Below the pieces are notes generated by a model, which had not been told where the DNA came from, did no database searches, and saw only the letters and a list, made by a program, of their open reading frames with translations. From assembly GCA_000277445.1 (NCBI GenBank), contig AJWJ01000037.1:1-64000 (forward strand): a DNA stretch of 64,000 nucleotides. The letters run 5' to 3'. The position numbers and the translations under genes were made by a program. Origin of the DNA: Polysphondylium violaceum (lineage: Eukaryota; Evosea; Eumycetozoa; Dictyosteliales; Dictyosteliaceae). Positions 11,453 to 23,000 of this stretch are shown piece by piece (the stretch's first letter is position 1; the number at the start of each line of letters is the position of its first letter).

Positions 11453-13123
11453 CTAGGCCTGAGCCATAAGGTCACTTGCATTATCGTTTATTGTTGGTGG
11501 GTGTATTTGTTGCTCAGTATCATTATTGGTATTATCGTTTAATTCTTGTAATTTTTTTTGTTTGTAATCTTCACAGTACTGTTTCCATTCGAGATCTTGT
11601 TGTTCCTGGGAAACTCTTTCAAATCCTTTGGTGGTACTAATTCTGAGGAGGATGGATGATGTTAATCTAATTTTAAATGTTTGGCCTTTGATTGGGGGTG
11701 TCAATATATCACGCTCATTTGTTTGAACAAACCAAATACATATCCACCCAATGAGAATAATGCAAATGATCCAATGGAAATTGGTAGTGTAAATAATAGG
11801 ATCGTGCACAGTGTATCCAGAATGTTTAAGAGCATTCATTATCTCTGTGAAAATGACACCACCAAAAATACCAGATACTGACCAAGCAGTTAGAATAATA
11901 CCATGACAAGTACTCACTTTTTTGGGCCCAAACAAATCGGTGAGGAAACCAGGAATAATTCCAAATCCACCTCCGTATGCACTAGTAAGCAGCCATATGA
12001 GTGCGATGAATGCGGAAGACGATCTATTCTCAACTAAACTAGGGAGAATACCTACAATAATTGCTTGTGCAGATAGTGTAATAATATAACAAGGCTTTCT
12101 TCCAATTTTGTCAGATAACAATGCGAATCCCAGTCTTCCAGTGAGATTAAAAATACCATTTACTGTAACCACCATTGCTGCAGTCTCTTTGCTTTTACCA
12201 AAAATATCTTGAATCATATTGGAAAGTCTAGAGAGAGCAATTAAACCAAACATCGAGTTTGCTAAAAACACGATATACAATAACCTAAACTCTTTGGAAA
12301 GTAATGATTGAGTGATTGTTTTGTCATTGACTGATGGAATATAGTTTTCCTCCTCGATTACCGGACTACCCATTTCTTGATCTACTGATTCACTAGATAT
12401 ATTTCCACTTGTAGTAGATGATGACATCGAATCTGGAGCAACTCTTAAAATAAAGCATTGGAGCGTAAGAATCACAAAAAACATACTTCCAATAATCACA
12501 AAATTTAATGGAAGACCTACACTTTTTATAATGGGTAATGGAATTTGTCCAAATGCAACAGAACCTGCACCAAAACCACATACTGCAAATCCACCCGATA
12601 AACCTCTATGATTTGGAAACCATTTTTGCAGAGTTGATACAGGGGAAATATATGTTATAGCAATTCCAAAACCACCAAACACTCCATACCCTATATAAAC
12701 TACCCATATACTTTGAAAATGAATTCCAACAGCGGTAAGGTAATGACCCAATGTAAACAATATCGCGCCAATAAAGACTCCTAATCTTGGGCCATGTCTT
12801 TCTATCCATGGCCCCATAAGGGCAGCAGAAATACCAAATACACCTACTGTAATATAAAATGTGATGGGAGCCATACCTTGGTTTTCATTTCCATAGATGG
12901 CTTTATCAATTGGTTTATTGTAAATTGACCAAGCATAAAATGAACCAATACAAAACTGAACTAATACTGCAGAAGGGAATAAAAGCCATCTATTGAATGG
13001 TAATACTCCAAAAATGTATTTCTCTCTCTCTTTTTGTTTGTCAGAGAGTTGAACAATGGGTTTAGGTCTATTGTAATGATACTCTACTACCCGAGTAAAA
13101 AGGTTTTTTTTTTCAACTGCCAT
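11453..13123 (-). CDS. MFS transporter, oxalate/formate antiporter-like
   Basis: Single exon, 556 residues from the ATG at 13123; an upstream in-frame TTG at 13162 is not needed. About twelve hydrophobic segments are present. The first, LLFPSAVLVQFCIGSFYAWSI, and the flanking NKPI match the OFA (oxalate:formate antiporter) and plant nodulin-like branch of the major facilitator superfamily. MFS loop motifs are visible as GPWIERHGPR and LLSDKIGRKPC. The long hydrophilic loop between TM6 and TM7 is Ser/Glu-rich (around residues 230 to 270), and the C-terminus is a charged Gln/Asn tail. The family moves small monocarboxylates or dicarboxylates; the substrate here is unknown. It lies between PYROXD1 and adrenodoxin reductase on the same strand with its own 474 bp upstream gap. 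Confidence 0.85.
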   Translation of the reverse strand: MAVEKKNLFTRVVEYHYNRPKPIVQLSDKQKEREKYIFGVLPFNRWLLFPSAVLVQFCIGSFYAWSIYNKPIDKAIYGNENQGMAPITFYITVGVFGISAALMGPWIERHGPRLGVFIGAILFTLGHYLTAVGIHFQSIWVVYIGYGVFGGFGIAITYISPVSTLQKWFPNHRGLSGGFAVCGFGAGSVAFGQIPLPIIKSVGLPLNFVIIGSMFFVILTLQCFILRVAPDSMSSSTTSGNISSESVDQEMGSPVIEEENYIPSVNDKTITQSLLSKEFRLLYIVFLANSMFGLIALSRLSNMIQDIFGKSKETAAMVVTVNGIFNLTGRLGFALLSDKIGRKPCYIITLSAQAIIVGILPSLVENRSSSAFIALIWLLTSAYGGGFGIIPGFLTDLFGPKKVSTCHGIILTAWSVSGIFGGVIFTEIMNALKHSGYTVHDPIIYTTNFHWIICIILIGWICIWFVQTNERDILTPPIKGQTFKIRLTSSILLRISTTKGFERVSQEQQDLEWKQYCEDYKQKKLQELNDNTNNDTEQQIHPPTINDNASDLMAQA

Positions 13124-13597
13124 AGTTTTTTTGGCAATATTTGTATTAATTAGCTTTTCCAATAATTATTTTTGAAATGGAATAACTTTCGAAATAAATT
13201 TCTATACACAATTACCAAATTTGATTCTTGCAATACATATTTTTGAACTAGACAATTTAAAAATACTTTGTTGAATATGAAACTAAGCAGATTAAATTAA
13301 TCATCAGAGGGGGGGTATTTAAGAGTATTAGTATATGTGTTGTGTGTTTATATTTTTAGTGTGTGAGTTATTCTTACTTGCAGTGTGGTAAAAGGTGTTG
13401 GTAAAATACAATTGGAGAAAAAATTAAAATGATAGAGTGGGAGTAATATTATTTTATACAATACATTATTAATATAATAAATAGAGATATATTTTTATTT
13501 ATAATAAAATAACATTATATCTAATAAATAAAATATAACTCTGTCCAATAATATACACAAATAGTTAATGAATTAATTAGAATGCTATTACTATTTA
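13124..13597. promoter_or_regulatory. Intergenic region upstream of the MFS gene
   Basis: A+T-rich interval holding the MFS promoter and the 3' end of the adrenodoxin reductase transcript. No ORF or structured element was seen. Confidence 0.5.
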
Positions 13598-15263
13598 TTA
13601 ATTCCCATTGTTTATAATGTTTGTTAAATCGTCAAATATAATAATCTTTTCCAATAGTTTGCCTTTTTCTTTACCTCTTTTTACCTCTTCACTCTCGATT
13701 TTTTTCCAATCATCATAATTTATAATTCTATGATTTGCATTCTTTAATATACTTAATACTGATTGAAAACCAAATTCTCCTGAAACACTATTATTTAAAT
13801 CTATTTGATTTGTAGAGTAATCTAAATAAAGTTGAGCAGCAGTTTCTTCGCTACTATGTGAAATATTTGGGATAGAACCAGATGGACCACCCTTAATCCA
13901 ACCACTAACATATAAACCGGGAATAAACTCTGGAGATTCGACATCTTTACGTACTTTGCCCAAATGATTGGGAATTGAAACTGATTTGAAATCAAATGGT
14001 ACACCGGTAAATTGTTTAGTACCAGTGTAGCCTATACTTCTAAATACAGATGTGCATTGTAAATCTATGTATTCTTTTGTTCCAACAGCTTTCAACTGAT
14101 TGGTTTTTTCATCGTTTACCAATTCATTTTTTTCCAATTTCATACCGACAAGAGAGTCTCCGCCACTCTCATCACCAATAAACTCCACTGGTGATCTAAG
14201 GAAATGGAAAATAAGGTTCATTTTGTCTGTGTTCTCCAATTGTTGTTCGGATTCCAATGGTTTTAAATGTTCTTTGAGTAAATCATATGATCTTTTTCTA
14301 ACTCTATCCAATTTACTGATTTGTTCTGGACTTAGATCAAGTGTACTAATGTCATTAATATATGTATTGATTCCTGGTAAATTTAATATTTCTCTTAACT
14401 CTTTATTGGTAAAAGATACTTCCAATGGACCTCTTCTACCAATAATATGAATCTATTTTTTTGAGTTAATATAAAATAAATTAATTTAATGACCTATAGA
14501 TACATATAGATATACAATACATTTTTAACACCAGATTTATGAATTTGATCAAATGCTGTAGAGGTTATATCTGTTTTCTTTAATTCATCTGAATTCTTTT
14601 TCAACAATAATCTAGCTACATCCAAGGCAACATTACCTTGACCTACAATGGCTACATTTTTACCAGTGAGATCAAATTTTCTGTTTTGATCTTTAAGATT
14701 GCCATTTAACCAACCTAAGAAATCACGTGCAAAATAGATGTTTTTCAATTTGTCTTCCAAAGGAATACCCAACTTTCTATCACCTTCAATTCCACATGCC
14801 AACACAACTGCATGAAAATTCTTTTGAATGTCTTGAAACTTGATATCTTTGTCAATGGTAACATTACCAACAAAATGAATGAGTTGGGGATGTTCTATCA
14901 ATACCTTTTCCAATGTATTTTTAACCTTTTTTTCATTTTGATGATCAGGTGATATACCTGAACGCACCAATCCAAATGGATAAGGTAATCTAAACACAAA
15001 CATCAATTAATATCTAGATCCTAACACCAGCACCTATATAATACATACTTTTCTAACACCGTAATGTTTGCATCTGGTAGATGTTTGTGTACCTTTGATG
15101 CAGTATAGAGACCTGCAGGTCCACTACCTATGATGCATAAATGAAATTTCGACGCATCTGTTTTTGTTGCTGTTGCTGATGTACTAGTACAAAACAATCT
15201 ATATTGACTAATCTGCTGGATATATCTCCCTGTGTAAAGTGATTTAAATGAATTTGATATCAT
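13598..15263 (-). CDS. fdxr: NADPH:adrenodoxin oxidoreductase, mitochondrial
   Basis: Three minus-strand exons: 15263 to 15049, 14989 to 14521 and 14452 to 13598, giving 512 residues. A Ser/Arg-rich presequence of about 35 residues precedes the FAD motif LCIIGSGPAGLYTA. The exon 1/2 junction restores VLEK-LPYPFGLVRSGISPDH, the family hallmark. The NADP-binding motif is VAIVGQGNVALDVARLL and the exon 2/3 junction gives KN-IHIIGRRGPLEVSFT. The C-terminal half includes YVSGWIKGGPSGSIP, the second flavin contact. The enzyme passes electrons from NADPH to mitochondrial ferredoxin for Fe-S cluster and heme A biosynthesis, its likely essential role in an amoeba without steroid hydroxylases of the adrenal type. 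A CAGATA-containing stretch lies directly before the ATG. Confidence 0.94.
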
Positions 15264-15496
15264 TTTTGATTCGATACAGATATATGCAATTTATGAAACT
15301 GAATCACCCCCTCGCAAATTTTATCAAAAAATGAAAAAACACCTTGTTGCGCAAAAATAAAAAAAATGAAAAAAAGAATGTTCTGCAAAAACGACAATTC
15401 ATCATGAGGTGTCTTTTTGTTGTTTTGCCCAGATCTAGACATCAACACGTATACATTCTTATAAATAGTGGATTTGGATTTATTGTTGTTTTTATA

Positions 15497-17422
15497 TTAT
15501 AAACCAATGTAATAAGATCGACCGGAAACATTGTGGATGGGTGACACAAAGGGTGCGACGACAGCCCACTCGTACCAAACTTTTGATCTGTTGTTACTTC
15601 TCCAAAAACTCACACTTATTTTGGATTTAGTGTAGGGCGATGTTGGTGGAGGGATGTACATTGGCTCTTTGATTGGAAAGTAGATGGGGAACCAACTAAA
15701 CATGGCGGTGGAAAAGTTCTTTGGGTTGATACTGATGTGGACGTCTGAGTAGAGACAGCAATCAAAGTAGCCAATAAAGCCGTGGAGGGTGGTTGACTCG
15801 ATATCTATGTCAAACTCGAGTGTATCGTATCGAGTGTTGTCAATCAATTTGGATCTGTTGGGATGGGTGAATGTAAAGAGTGGCTTGGATTCGGCCAATT
15901 GGTGGAAATTGTGAGGTTTGACAACATAGGGTGTCTCAAAGTGCTTTGGTTCGCCAAATGTCGCCACTTGGTTGTGGAGGTGAGACGAAGAGATGGGTGC
16001 AACGTAAGAGGTGTACCAGTACGGGATACTGATGCCAGTGTCAGCTTTGAGATACCGTTGGGCACCATCCAAACACTCGGGAGAGAGTTCGTTGTCGCCA
16101 AAAGAGCCCAACAACTCGCTGACCATGATATCGGCGCGGTAATCGGTTTGCCAATCCCTCATATCGCAGTCAATGACAGTGACTAAGTCTTGCCAATTCT
16201 CTAGCAAAATTCTATTTCTGAGTGTAACGATGGCATTTGGATTCTTTTCGACAGCAAACACCTTTACATGTGCCTTGGCCTCTTTGGATGCCTCGATGGC
16301 ACATTTAACAAGAGGACCTCGCCCGGCACCCACAACCATAATGATTTTGGGTGCGTTTGGCTCGCCAATACCTCGCTCCAACAATGCTTTCTTTATGGCC
16401 AACTGGTATTGCGAGTATTTGATGGGATCTTTTTCAAAGACCTCGTAGACCTGTGACTGAAGATTGTCCATCAATGGCTGGAGAGGTGCTTGGAGGAAAT
16501 CGAGGTATGGCAATTCAAAGTAATCGTTGCTGCCAAGAGGCTGTTGGTTGGCGTGTAGGAATTCAAGATATCTGAAATAGTCCTTCATATAGTCCGTTGT
16601 GTTGCCGCTGAGGATAAACTGAATGTTGAATTTGAATACCTTTTTCAAAAACTTTTGATGGGCTCTGGAAAGAGTTGGAAAACCTGCAGCGTTTGTTAAA
16701 AAGATACTGGTGGGGATAATAATGCATTTAATAGGCTCGCCCAACCATTGCAACAATTGCTCCTCGCTGGGCAAATTGGTTGTCAACTCCAACACTGGAA
16801 ATAAGTTTGGACTATTTTCGCATAGAGTGCGCAAGTTATTCCACCATTCCCATGTATTACCGCTGTTACTGCTACCACTACTATTATATTGAATATCCAA
16901 TGACTGCTTGGGGGACACAAGTGGTATTCTCACCCACACTTTCATAAACATGAGTGATTTCAATGTTTGATTTACAACGTGTGCATAGTTTGGCGAGAGT
17001 GGACAAGTGGGTGGTGGGATGATGATAGAGGAAAGCGATAAATGAGCGGCCCACGACACCTCTTGTTTGAATACCTTGACACTATTGACTCTGATGTCGT
17101 GATCTGGTGAATCCAAATCCAAGTTTTCCGATGTTTTACCGACAATCACTGATTTCCAATACTCTGAACTGAGGAGGAAATCTGATCGTGTGAATGCAGA
17201 TTTATTACTATATCCATTATTGAGCGACACCTCTGAGAAGTCTCTATTGAATCGCGGATGCGCGATGGGGACCACTGTAAACTGGTATCCATAGTCATAG
17301 GCATACCCCACCGTCTCTTGCAGATCTTTGACCGAACTAAACTCAACACCACACGAGAAATCATAGGCTGTGTGCGACGAAACTGCTTCAGTCGTGTTGC
17401 TATTACCCAACACCGACTCCAT
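15497..17422 (-). CDS. prmt5: Protein arginine N-methyltransferase 5
   Basis: Single exon of 641 residues (human PRMT5 has 637). The N-terminal TIM-barrel domain covers about residues 20 to 300. The SAM-binding motif [16 protein letters not shown], the acidic post-I segment [16 protein letters not shown] and the double-Glu loop [16 protein letters not shown] are intact, so the enzyme should be active. The C-terminal beta-barrel and dimerisation region follows ([24 protein letters not shown]). PRMT5 makes symmetric dimethylarginine on Sm proteins and histones, usually with a WD-repeat partner. It is divergently arranged with the unrecognised gene at 17706, separated by 283 bp. Confidence 0.96.
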   Translation of the reverse strand: MESVLGNSNTTEAVSSHTAYDFSCGVEFSSVKDLQETVGYAYDYGYQFTVVPIAHPRFNRDFSEVSLNNGYSNKSAFTRSDFLLSSEYWKSVIVGKTSENLDLDSPDHDIRVNSVKVFKQEVSWAAHLSLSSIIIPPPTCPLSPNYAHVVNQTLKSLMFMKVWVRIPLVSPKQSLDIQYNSSGSSNSGNTWEWWNNLRTLCENSPNLFPVLELTTNLPSEEQLLQWLGEPIKCIIIPTSIFLTNAAGFPTLSRAHQKFLKKVFKFNIQFILSGNTTDYMKDYFRYLEFLHANQQPLGSNDYFELPYLDFLQAPLQPLMDNLQSQVYEVFEKDPIKYSQYQLAIKKALLERGIGEPNAPKIIMVVGAGRGPLVKCAIEASKEAKAHVKVFAVEKNPNAIVTLRNRILLENWQDLVTVIDCDMRDWQTDYRADIMVSELLGSFGDNELSPECLDGAQRYLKADTGISIPYWYTSYVAPISSSHLHNQVATFGEPKHFETPYVVKPHNFHQLAESKPLFTFTHPNRSKLIDNTRYDTLEFDIDIESTTLHGFIGYFDCCLYSDVHISINPKNFSTAMFSWFPIYFPIKEPMYIPPPTSPYTKSKISVSFWRSNNRSKVWYEWAVVAPFVSPIHNVSGRSYYIGL

Positions 17423-17705
17423 TCTAATAACTAATTATCTCCAACACACACAAATGCTGTCACTGCAGACAATGAACTCATCTGAACGTCATTATGGGCA
17501 TAAATCTAAAAAAATCGATAAATTTAATTTTTAAAAAAAATAGATTTGTGTATTATTATAATTGGATGTTTATTGATGGGTGGTGATCAATAAAGATAAA
17601 TGAAACCAACAAGATAGCTCGTCAGTCTATTTATATATTATAAAACTAGTGTGTAGTTGTGATCGATCATACATATACATTGCATTGTATTTCTATTGAT
17701 AGAAA

Positions 17706-18670
17706 ATGACAGGATCATGGGTATTTTTCGCATTGGGTGCTCTCTCTGCAAAAAGTTTAGCTGTTGTTGAAGGTTCTTGGAGATATTTAGGTGTATGTCA
17801 TACATAGTATTGCTCAATGGTATTTGTATCATTACTAATATATTATCATATAAACATAGGGTGCATCCATTGTATTTCATGGTATAAAAACTTATGTTTT
17901 TGGTAAATTAGTTAGAACGATAGAGTATCCTGATGGTAAGTACGAGATGGTTGTGTGTTGTATACTTGCACAGTTTATACTTATACTATTACCACTACAC
18001 ATTTGCAATAGGTGAAATGGTGTCTATCATAATACGTAGGAATAATTTAGAGAAACTAAAGTCAGAGATCATTAGACATCAGCCTGCTCTGTTTCCCGGT
18101 GTAGAGTTGTCTGCATCAGATGTAAAGTTTCTGTCGAGATGGACACCACCTCATTTCACTGAGCCCTGTTTGAAAAACAAAGATCTCAAACTCATTGCCG
18201 ACGGAGGAGTGGTGTTTTGGTCGAGATTTGATCCCATCCCCAAGAGAGGTGTGACGCTGGACATCAAAGACAAGGACCACATCAAACTCGACCAGGCAAT
18301 AAACTTTATATCCAAACTTGGCAAGTATGGCACCGTCGAAGAGGCCTTGCGCCTGACAGAGAACCAAGAGAACGCACTGATTGACCTGCTTTTGGAAAAG
18401 GATGAAGCCATTCTCGCACTCCACCGAAACTTTAGTCCCTATCCCCATATATTCCGATACCACGCTCTCAGATATTTACAAAACAAAAAAGGCATCCCAC
18501 TGGACCCCTTTAAGCCACAACAGCAGCAAACCACAAATAGTAAGCAACAACAACAACAACAACCAAACTCAAAAACAGACAAAGAAAAAGAAAAAGAAAA
18601 GGAGAATCAAACAGACACAAAAACAGCCACCAAAGCACCCTCACCCACAGACCTGAACGCCGCCATCTAG
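17706..18670 (+). CDS. Unrecognised membrane-associated protein
   Basis: Three exons: 17706 to 17792, 17860 to 17935 and 18012 to 18670, giving 273 residues. I do not recognise the family. Exons 1 and 2 encode two small hydrophobic stretches (WVFFALGALSAKSLAVVEG and GGASIVFHGIKTYVFGKLV), which may be one or two membrane helices. A compact soluble domain of about 160 residues follows, with landmarks SRWTPPHFTEP, GGVVFWSRFDPIPKRG and EEALRLTENQENALIDLLL. The tail is Gln-rich, then Lys/Glu-rich, ending PTDLNAAI. Codon use and composition look like a conserved host gene, not a random ORF. A mitochondrial or ER membrane protein is possible. Confidence 0.75.
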
Positions 18671-19056
18671 CTGCTGTATCTGTGCACATAGATACACACA
18701 CACATATCTATATCTATATACACACCAATGAATGCCTTATTTGTAAATAAAATTTTTAAACGTGACAAATTTATTTTTATTTTTTAAAATCAATTGATTT
18801 CTATTTTTAAATCGGATGGCGTGCAAGTCCGGTTGGGCAAGAAAGACGATTCTTATTCTTTGGGGAATGTTTTTTTTAGCGTTGGATGAATTTTTTTCAA
18901 TTTTGTCCATTCAGCACAACCACTTCACCATTTGAAAAAATATTATTTTTTTTTAATTTTTTCATTTTTCATACACACTCGTCGCGCGCACATTTTTATT
19001 TTTATTATTTTATTATAGACACAGATATAGATATAACAGATAGATAGAGATAGAAG
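18671..19056. promoter_or_regulatory. Upstream region of gmd
   Basis: Contains the 3' end of the previous gene and the gmd promoter. The last 40 bases before the ATG are built of ACAGATA and GATAGATA units. A less A+T-rich patch at about 18815 to 18870 was examined for a tRNA or small RNA and none was convincing. Confidence 0.5.
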
Positions 19057-20265
19057 ATGACTAGTACAGAAAGCACACAACCACGTAAAGTTGCCTTGAT
19101 TTCGGGTATCACCGGTCAAGATGGATCATATTTGACAGAGTTACTCATTTCCAAGGGATACATTGTACACGGTATTATCAGACGTTCATCGTCATTTAAT
19201 ACCAGCAGAATTGAACATCTCTATCAAGATCAACACACTGGCAAGGGTAAGATGATTCTCCACTATGGCGATCTCACCGACTCTACCAACTTGGTCTCTA
19301 TTATCTCCAAGGTCAACCCAACCGAAATATATAATTTGGGCGCCCAAAGTCACGTCAAGGTCTCTTTTGATATGTCAGAGTACACCGCCAATGTCGACGG
19401 TTTGGGTGCACTCAGAATCCTCGATGCCATCCGTTCATGCGGCCTCGAAAACAAGGTCAGATTCTACCAAGCCTCCACCAGTGAGCTCTATGGCAAAGTA
19501 CAAGAGGTTCCACAGTCTGAGACCACCCCATTCTATCCCCGTTCACCATACGCCGTCGCCAAGCAATTTGCCTACTGGATCTTGGTCAACTATCGTGAAG
19601 CCTACAACATGTACGCCTGCAACGGTATTCTCTTTAATCACGAGTCTCCAAGAAGAGGCCCCACTTTTGTCACTCGTAAAATCACCAGATTCGTGGCACG
19701 TATTGCTCTTGGCCACAAAGAAGTCCTCTATCTCGGCAACATCAATGCCCAACGTGATTGGGGTCATGCCAAAGATTATGTCGAGGGTATGTGGCTCATG
19801 TTACAACAAGACAAACCAGAAGATTATGTTTTGGCCACCGGTGAAACTCATCCAGTCAGAGAGTTTGTTGAAAAATCATTTAAAGAAATCAACATTGACA
19901 TTAAATGGAGAGGTGAAGGTCTCGACGAAGAAGGTTATGAAGAAAAGACTGGTATTGTTTACGTTAAAATTGATCCAAAATATTTCCGTCCAACTGAAGT
20001 AGATTTACTCTTGGGCAATCCAGCAAAAGCCAAAAGAGAATTAAAATGGGAAATTAAAATTAGTTTTAATGTATGTATTATTTTATTTAAATCTATATCT
20101 AATATCTAGATATATATCTAGATATATTATCTATAGATATATAAATAGAAATATAAATAGAATTTTATATTAATGTATATTTATTTTAAAATACTATAGG
20201 ATTTAGTCAAGGAAATGGTTGCTAAAGATATTGAATATTTGAAAAATAATGATCAATATAATTAA
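19057..20265 (+). CDS. gmd: GDP-mannose 4,6-dehydratase
   Basis: Two exons: 19057 to 20070 and 20200 to 20265, giving 359 residues, the family length. The NAD(P) motif [16 protein letters not shown] is at the N-terminus. The catalytic YxxxK is in [14 protein letters not shown], preceded by [10 protein letters not shown]. The family segments [17 protein letters not shown] and [17 protein letters not shown] are intact. The second exon supplies the C-terminal helix ([14 protein letters not shown]). The enzyme converts GDP-mannose to GDP-4-keto-6-deoxymannose, the first step to GDP-fucose. It runs towards the GT10 gene at 20375, which would use the end product. The intron contains a palindromic TCTAGATATATATCTAGA stretch. 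Confidence 0.96.
20102..20146. repeat. Palindromic A+T repeat in the gmd intron
   Basis: Tandem TCTAGATATA units form a self-complementary stretch able to fold into a hairpin within the 129-base intron. It may affect splicing; more likely it is simple-sequence drift. Confidence 0.4.
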
Positions 20266-20374
20266 ATATATATGTACGCATTGTATATCAGATAGATATA
20301 AAAAATAAATCAATTTATAAATATTAAACCCCCATTGTTTTGTTGATTATTTAATTTATTAAAATACATTTTAT

Positions 20375-21751
20375 TTACCAATCGTTATCCTCTCTATTGT
20401 TGTTGGATGGAGAGTTTAATCTATTCTTATTCCAAAAGTTCAGTACGTTCACAAGTTGACCGAGCCATCTTTGATTCTCAAGCCTGGTTTTCCATTGCTC
20501 CATGGCGGTTGTGTTCTTGCGCCAGTCAAAGAAACTCTTGTACTTGGGATCGTTTTGTTCAGAGGATATCAAATATTTTGCCATGTGATGGATAGAGTGG
20601 AAATCTGCTAAGTGTACATAGGATCCATACGGCAACACGTCGGTGAATGTCTTTCTTTTGGACAAAATAACAGGCACCGAGCCAGACTCGAGCACCAGTA
20701 TGATTCGGTCGACCATTTGGTCCCACTCGAAAGCGGTCGAGCAGCAGTTGTGGGGGTCGGTGATCAAGTGGTACTTGTACTTTCTGATAATATCTTTGGT
20801 CCGGGCGATGTTGAATCCAACGATATACTGCTCCTTTTCCGCGAGTTGGTAGGGCGAGGACTCTTGGAATGGAAGTGATGTGTTGGAGCAGTTGCCATAG
20901 GAATGGAACACGATGTAACGCTGCAATTCGACCAACATGTCGGAGGTCTCCTTGGTGCAGGTGGTGGAGTAATTTGAGCCTGTCTCATTGCTGCTGTCGC
21001 TGCTGTCGCCGGCGCTGCTGTCCAAGCTGCGTCCGAGGGGCTGGAAAAAGCTGGCAATGGTTGGCTTGATGTGTCTGTAGTGGTAGTTCTCAATTAGCAT
21101 GTGGAAAAAAAGGGTCTTGGGCGGCCCGATCTCGTAGTCATATTGAAATTGTGGGGCGTCTAAAAACGACTGGACCCTGTTGGCAAGCGGAGACCCCACC
21201 TTCAGGGTAGACTCTGGGTAGGGACTGACAATAAAGTTGTAGTCTTCATTGCAATTCATCTTTTTTGTACAAGCACTCTGTACTCTGGGCACCGAGGGAT
21301 CGTTGTAGAGCACCCTAGGCACCGAGGGGGCGGGTGCGCTGTGTGGGACAGACCCGTTTTGGATATGGGTGCTGTTGAAGTATATCTCAATGTCATAGTA
21401 TGCGTTTGGGTCTGTGATTAGCTTCACGACATGGTGTGCGTTGCAATAGTAGGTGCTATTCAGCAAAAGCATGTTTTCTGCCCATTGCTGCTCTTGTTTG
21501 TTTCCCACCCTCAACAAGAAATAAGATTGATTTGGGTCTTTTATAAAAGTCTTTGTCGGTTGAACGAGCTCGTCTCTATTGGAATTGTTTCTATCTAACA
21601 CCGCTGTGCTCTGTAGAATAAACAGCACCAAGAAGCCTATTGAAAAGATCGCAACAATAATTGATAGATTGTGTTTTCGTAGCTTCTCTATGTCCACTTT
21701 CATGCTATAGTTGCTGAATATGTCTCTGGGTCTATTGTGAAATGTATGCAT
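20375..21751 (-). CDS. GT10 fucosyltransferase-like, type II membrane protein
   Basis: Single exon of 458 residues. A short cytoplasmic tail is followed by one transmembrane helix at about residues 30 to 48 and a lumenal domain with N-glycosylation sites, the layout of a Golgi glycosyltransferase. The C-terminal third shows the GT10 pattern: IVGFNIARTKDIIRKYKYHLITDP, then VDRIILVLESGSVPVILSKR, GSYVHLADFHSIHHMAKYL and DPKYKSFFDWRK. The usual SFENS/EK acceptor-donor segment is strongly changed (LITDPHNCCSTAFEWDQMVDR), so either the donor specificity differs or activity is lost. It is a diverged relative of the gene at 32737. It ends 109 bp from convergent gmd. A Gln/Thr/Ser-rich insert occupies the middle. 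Confidence 0.78.
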   Translation of the reverse strand: MHTFHNRPRDIFSNYSMKVDIEKLRKHNLSIIVAIFSIGFLVLFILQSTAVLDRNNSNRDELVQPTKTFIKDPNQSYFLLRVGNKQEQQWAENMLLLNSTYYCNAHHVVKLITDPNAYYDIEIYFNSTHIQNGSVPHSAPAPSVPRVLYNDPSVPRVQSACTKKMNCNEDYNFIVSPYPESTLKVGSPLANRVQSFLDAPQFQYDYEIGPPKTLFFHMLIENYHYRHIKPTIASFFQPLGRSLDSSAGDSSDSSNETGSNYSTTCTKETSDMLVELQRYIVFHSYGNCSNTSLPFQESSPYQLAEKEQYIVGFNIARTKDIIRKYKYHLITDPHNCCSTAFEWDQMVDRIILVLESGSVPVILSKRKTFTDVLPYGSYVHLADFHSIHHMAKYLISSEQNDPKYKSFFDWRKNTTAMEQWKTRLENQRWLGQLVNVLNFWNKNRLNSPSNNNREDNDW

Positions 21752-22188
21752 GATATATGTGCGAACAATCGCAGTATCGTACGATTATTGTTGTGTATGG
21801 TAAACCTATTACAAATAAATTTTTTTTTAAAAAAAAAGATATATTGAGTGGTGGGTGAGATTTATGGTGGTGTGGTGGGGGTAGAATTGTTGGTGAAAAA
21901 ATAAGAAAAGAAATCGATGCGTCTCTGCCCGCCACAAACGTGTCAATCAAAAACTGACTTATGAAAATAAATCAACCCAAAATAAAAAAAAAACAAAAAA
22001 AAATTTCAAAAGTTTTGAAAAACGCCCCAAATACAGACTCTTCAGACCCTGCAGCCCCAGCACGATAAGCACCCACACTGATTACACAGATTTTTATTTT
22101 TTTTTTTTAAAAAATTGCAATCAATCAACGTCGATTTGTTGTGCCTGAGTTTCGTCCGACGTAGGAGATAAAAAAAATTTTAAAAAAA
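21752..22188. promoter_or_regulatory. Divergent promoter region, GT10 / methyltransferase
   Basis: A 437 bp interval between divergent starts with long A and T tracts and a C-rich patch at about 22020 to 22075. No ORF was seen. Confidence 0.5.
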
Positions 22189-23000
22189 ATGGATCAATTA
22201 CCGATTAGCCCCGTTCCCGACGGAACCTCTGTGTTAGCAGGTGAAGAAGAGAAAGAGATGGACTATAACAACGATACCTATTCTTGGATACCTTTTCTTG
22301 ACGAAGACGACCCCCTCCCCGGACAAATTGTAATATACAACCAATACAGATATGCGATTCATAGATATATCAGCAATTATACATAGTTACTAACACCACA
22401 CATACATATCTTTATCATATCATCATGTTGTAGTGCCCTTATGCAGCCACTTCTGAAGTGTCTATAAAGACAATGATTGAGATTGCGTCACCCACACCCG
22501 ACGATATCGTGGTGGATTTGGGCTGTGGCGACGGAAGAATCGTCATACAGGCCGCCAAGATATTTGGCATTAGGGGTGTGGGATTGGACATCAATCCTGA
22601 GCTCATAGAGTCTGCCAACAGAATTGCCAAAGAAGAAGGCGTCGAGCATCTAGTATGCTTCAAATTACTCAACTTTGCACAAGACTCATTTGACTTCACA
22701 TTGAAATCAATGGGCTTTCAAGGAGAGACACCACACATATATCCCACACTGATCACATGTTATCTTATTCCCAAAGCACTCAAAACCATCGAGCCAAAAT
22801 TAAAATCTCTTCTTAGAAATCTAAACAACAATCAAGAACAACCTCGACACAAAGACATACGTATATCTTCGATTGTATTTAATTTTGAAAGATGGCAAGA
22901 GATTGACAAGAATGAAAAACTCAAAATCTATTTATATGACAAGACATCAGCCGACGTCGTTCCCAAGTCAACTGATTCTGCCAATCCTATATTCATTTAA
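22189..23000 (+). CDS. SAM-dependent methyltransferase, class I
   Basis: Two exons: 22189 to 22329 and 22434 to 23000 (intron 104 bases), giving 235 residues. The acidic N-terminus leads into a CPYAATSEVSIKTMIEIA segment, resembling the 'PYvpTpeevv' entry of small bacterial-type and FAM173/ATPSCKMT methyltransferases. Motif I is VVDLGCGDGRIVIQAAK and the acidic motif is GVGLDINPELIESAN. The ITCYLIPKAL segment corresponds to the usual 'LYLLP' strand. In the FAM173 family the substrate is a lysine of a mitochondrial protein; here there is no obvious mitochondrial presequence and the substrate is unknown. Confidence 0.82.

Noticed and set aside
18815-18870. Less A+T-rich patch that might be a small RNA
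   Set aside because: No cloverleaf, snoRNA boxes or class I RNA end motifs could be matched with confidence.
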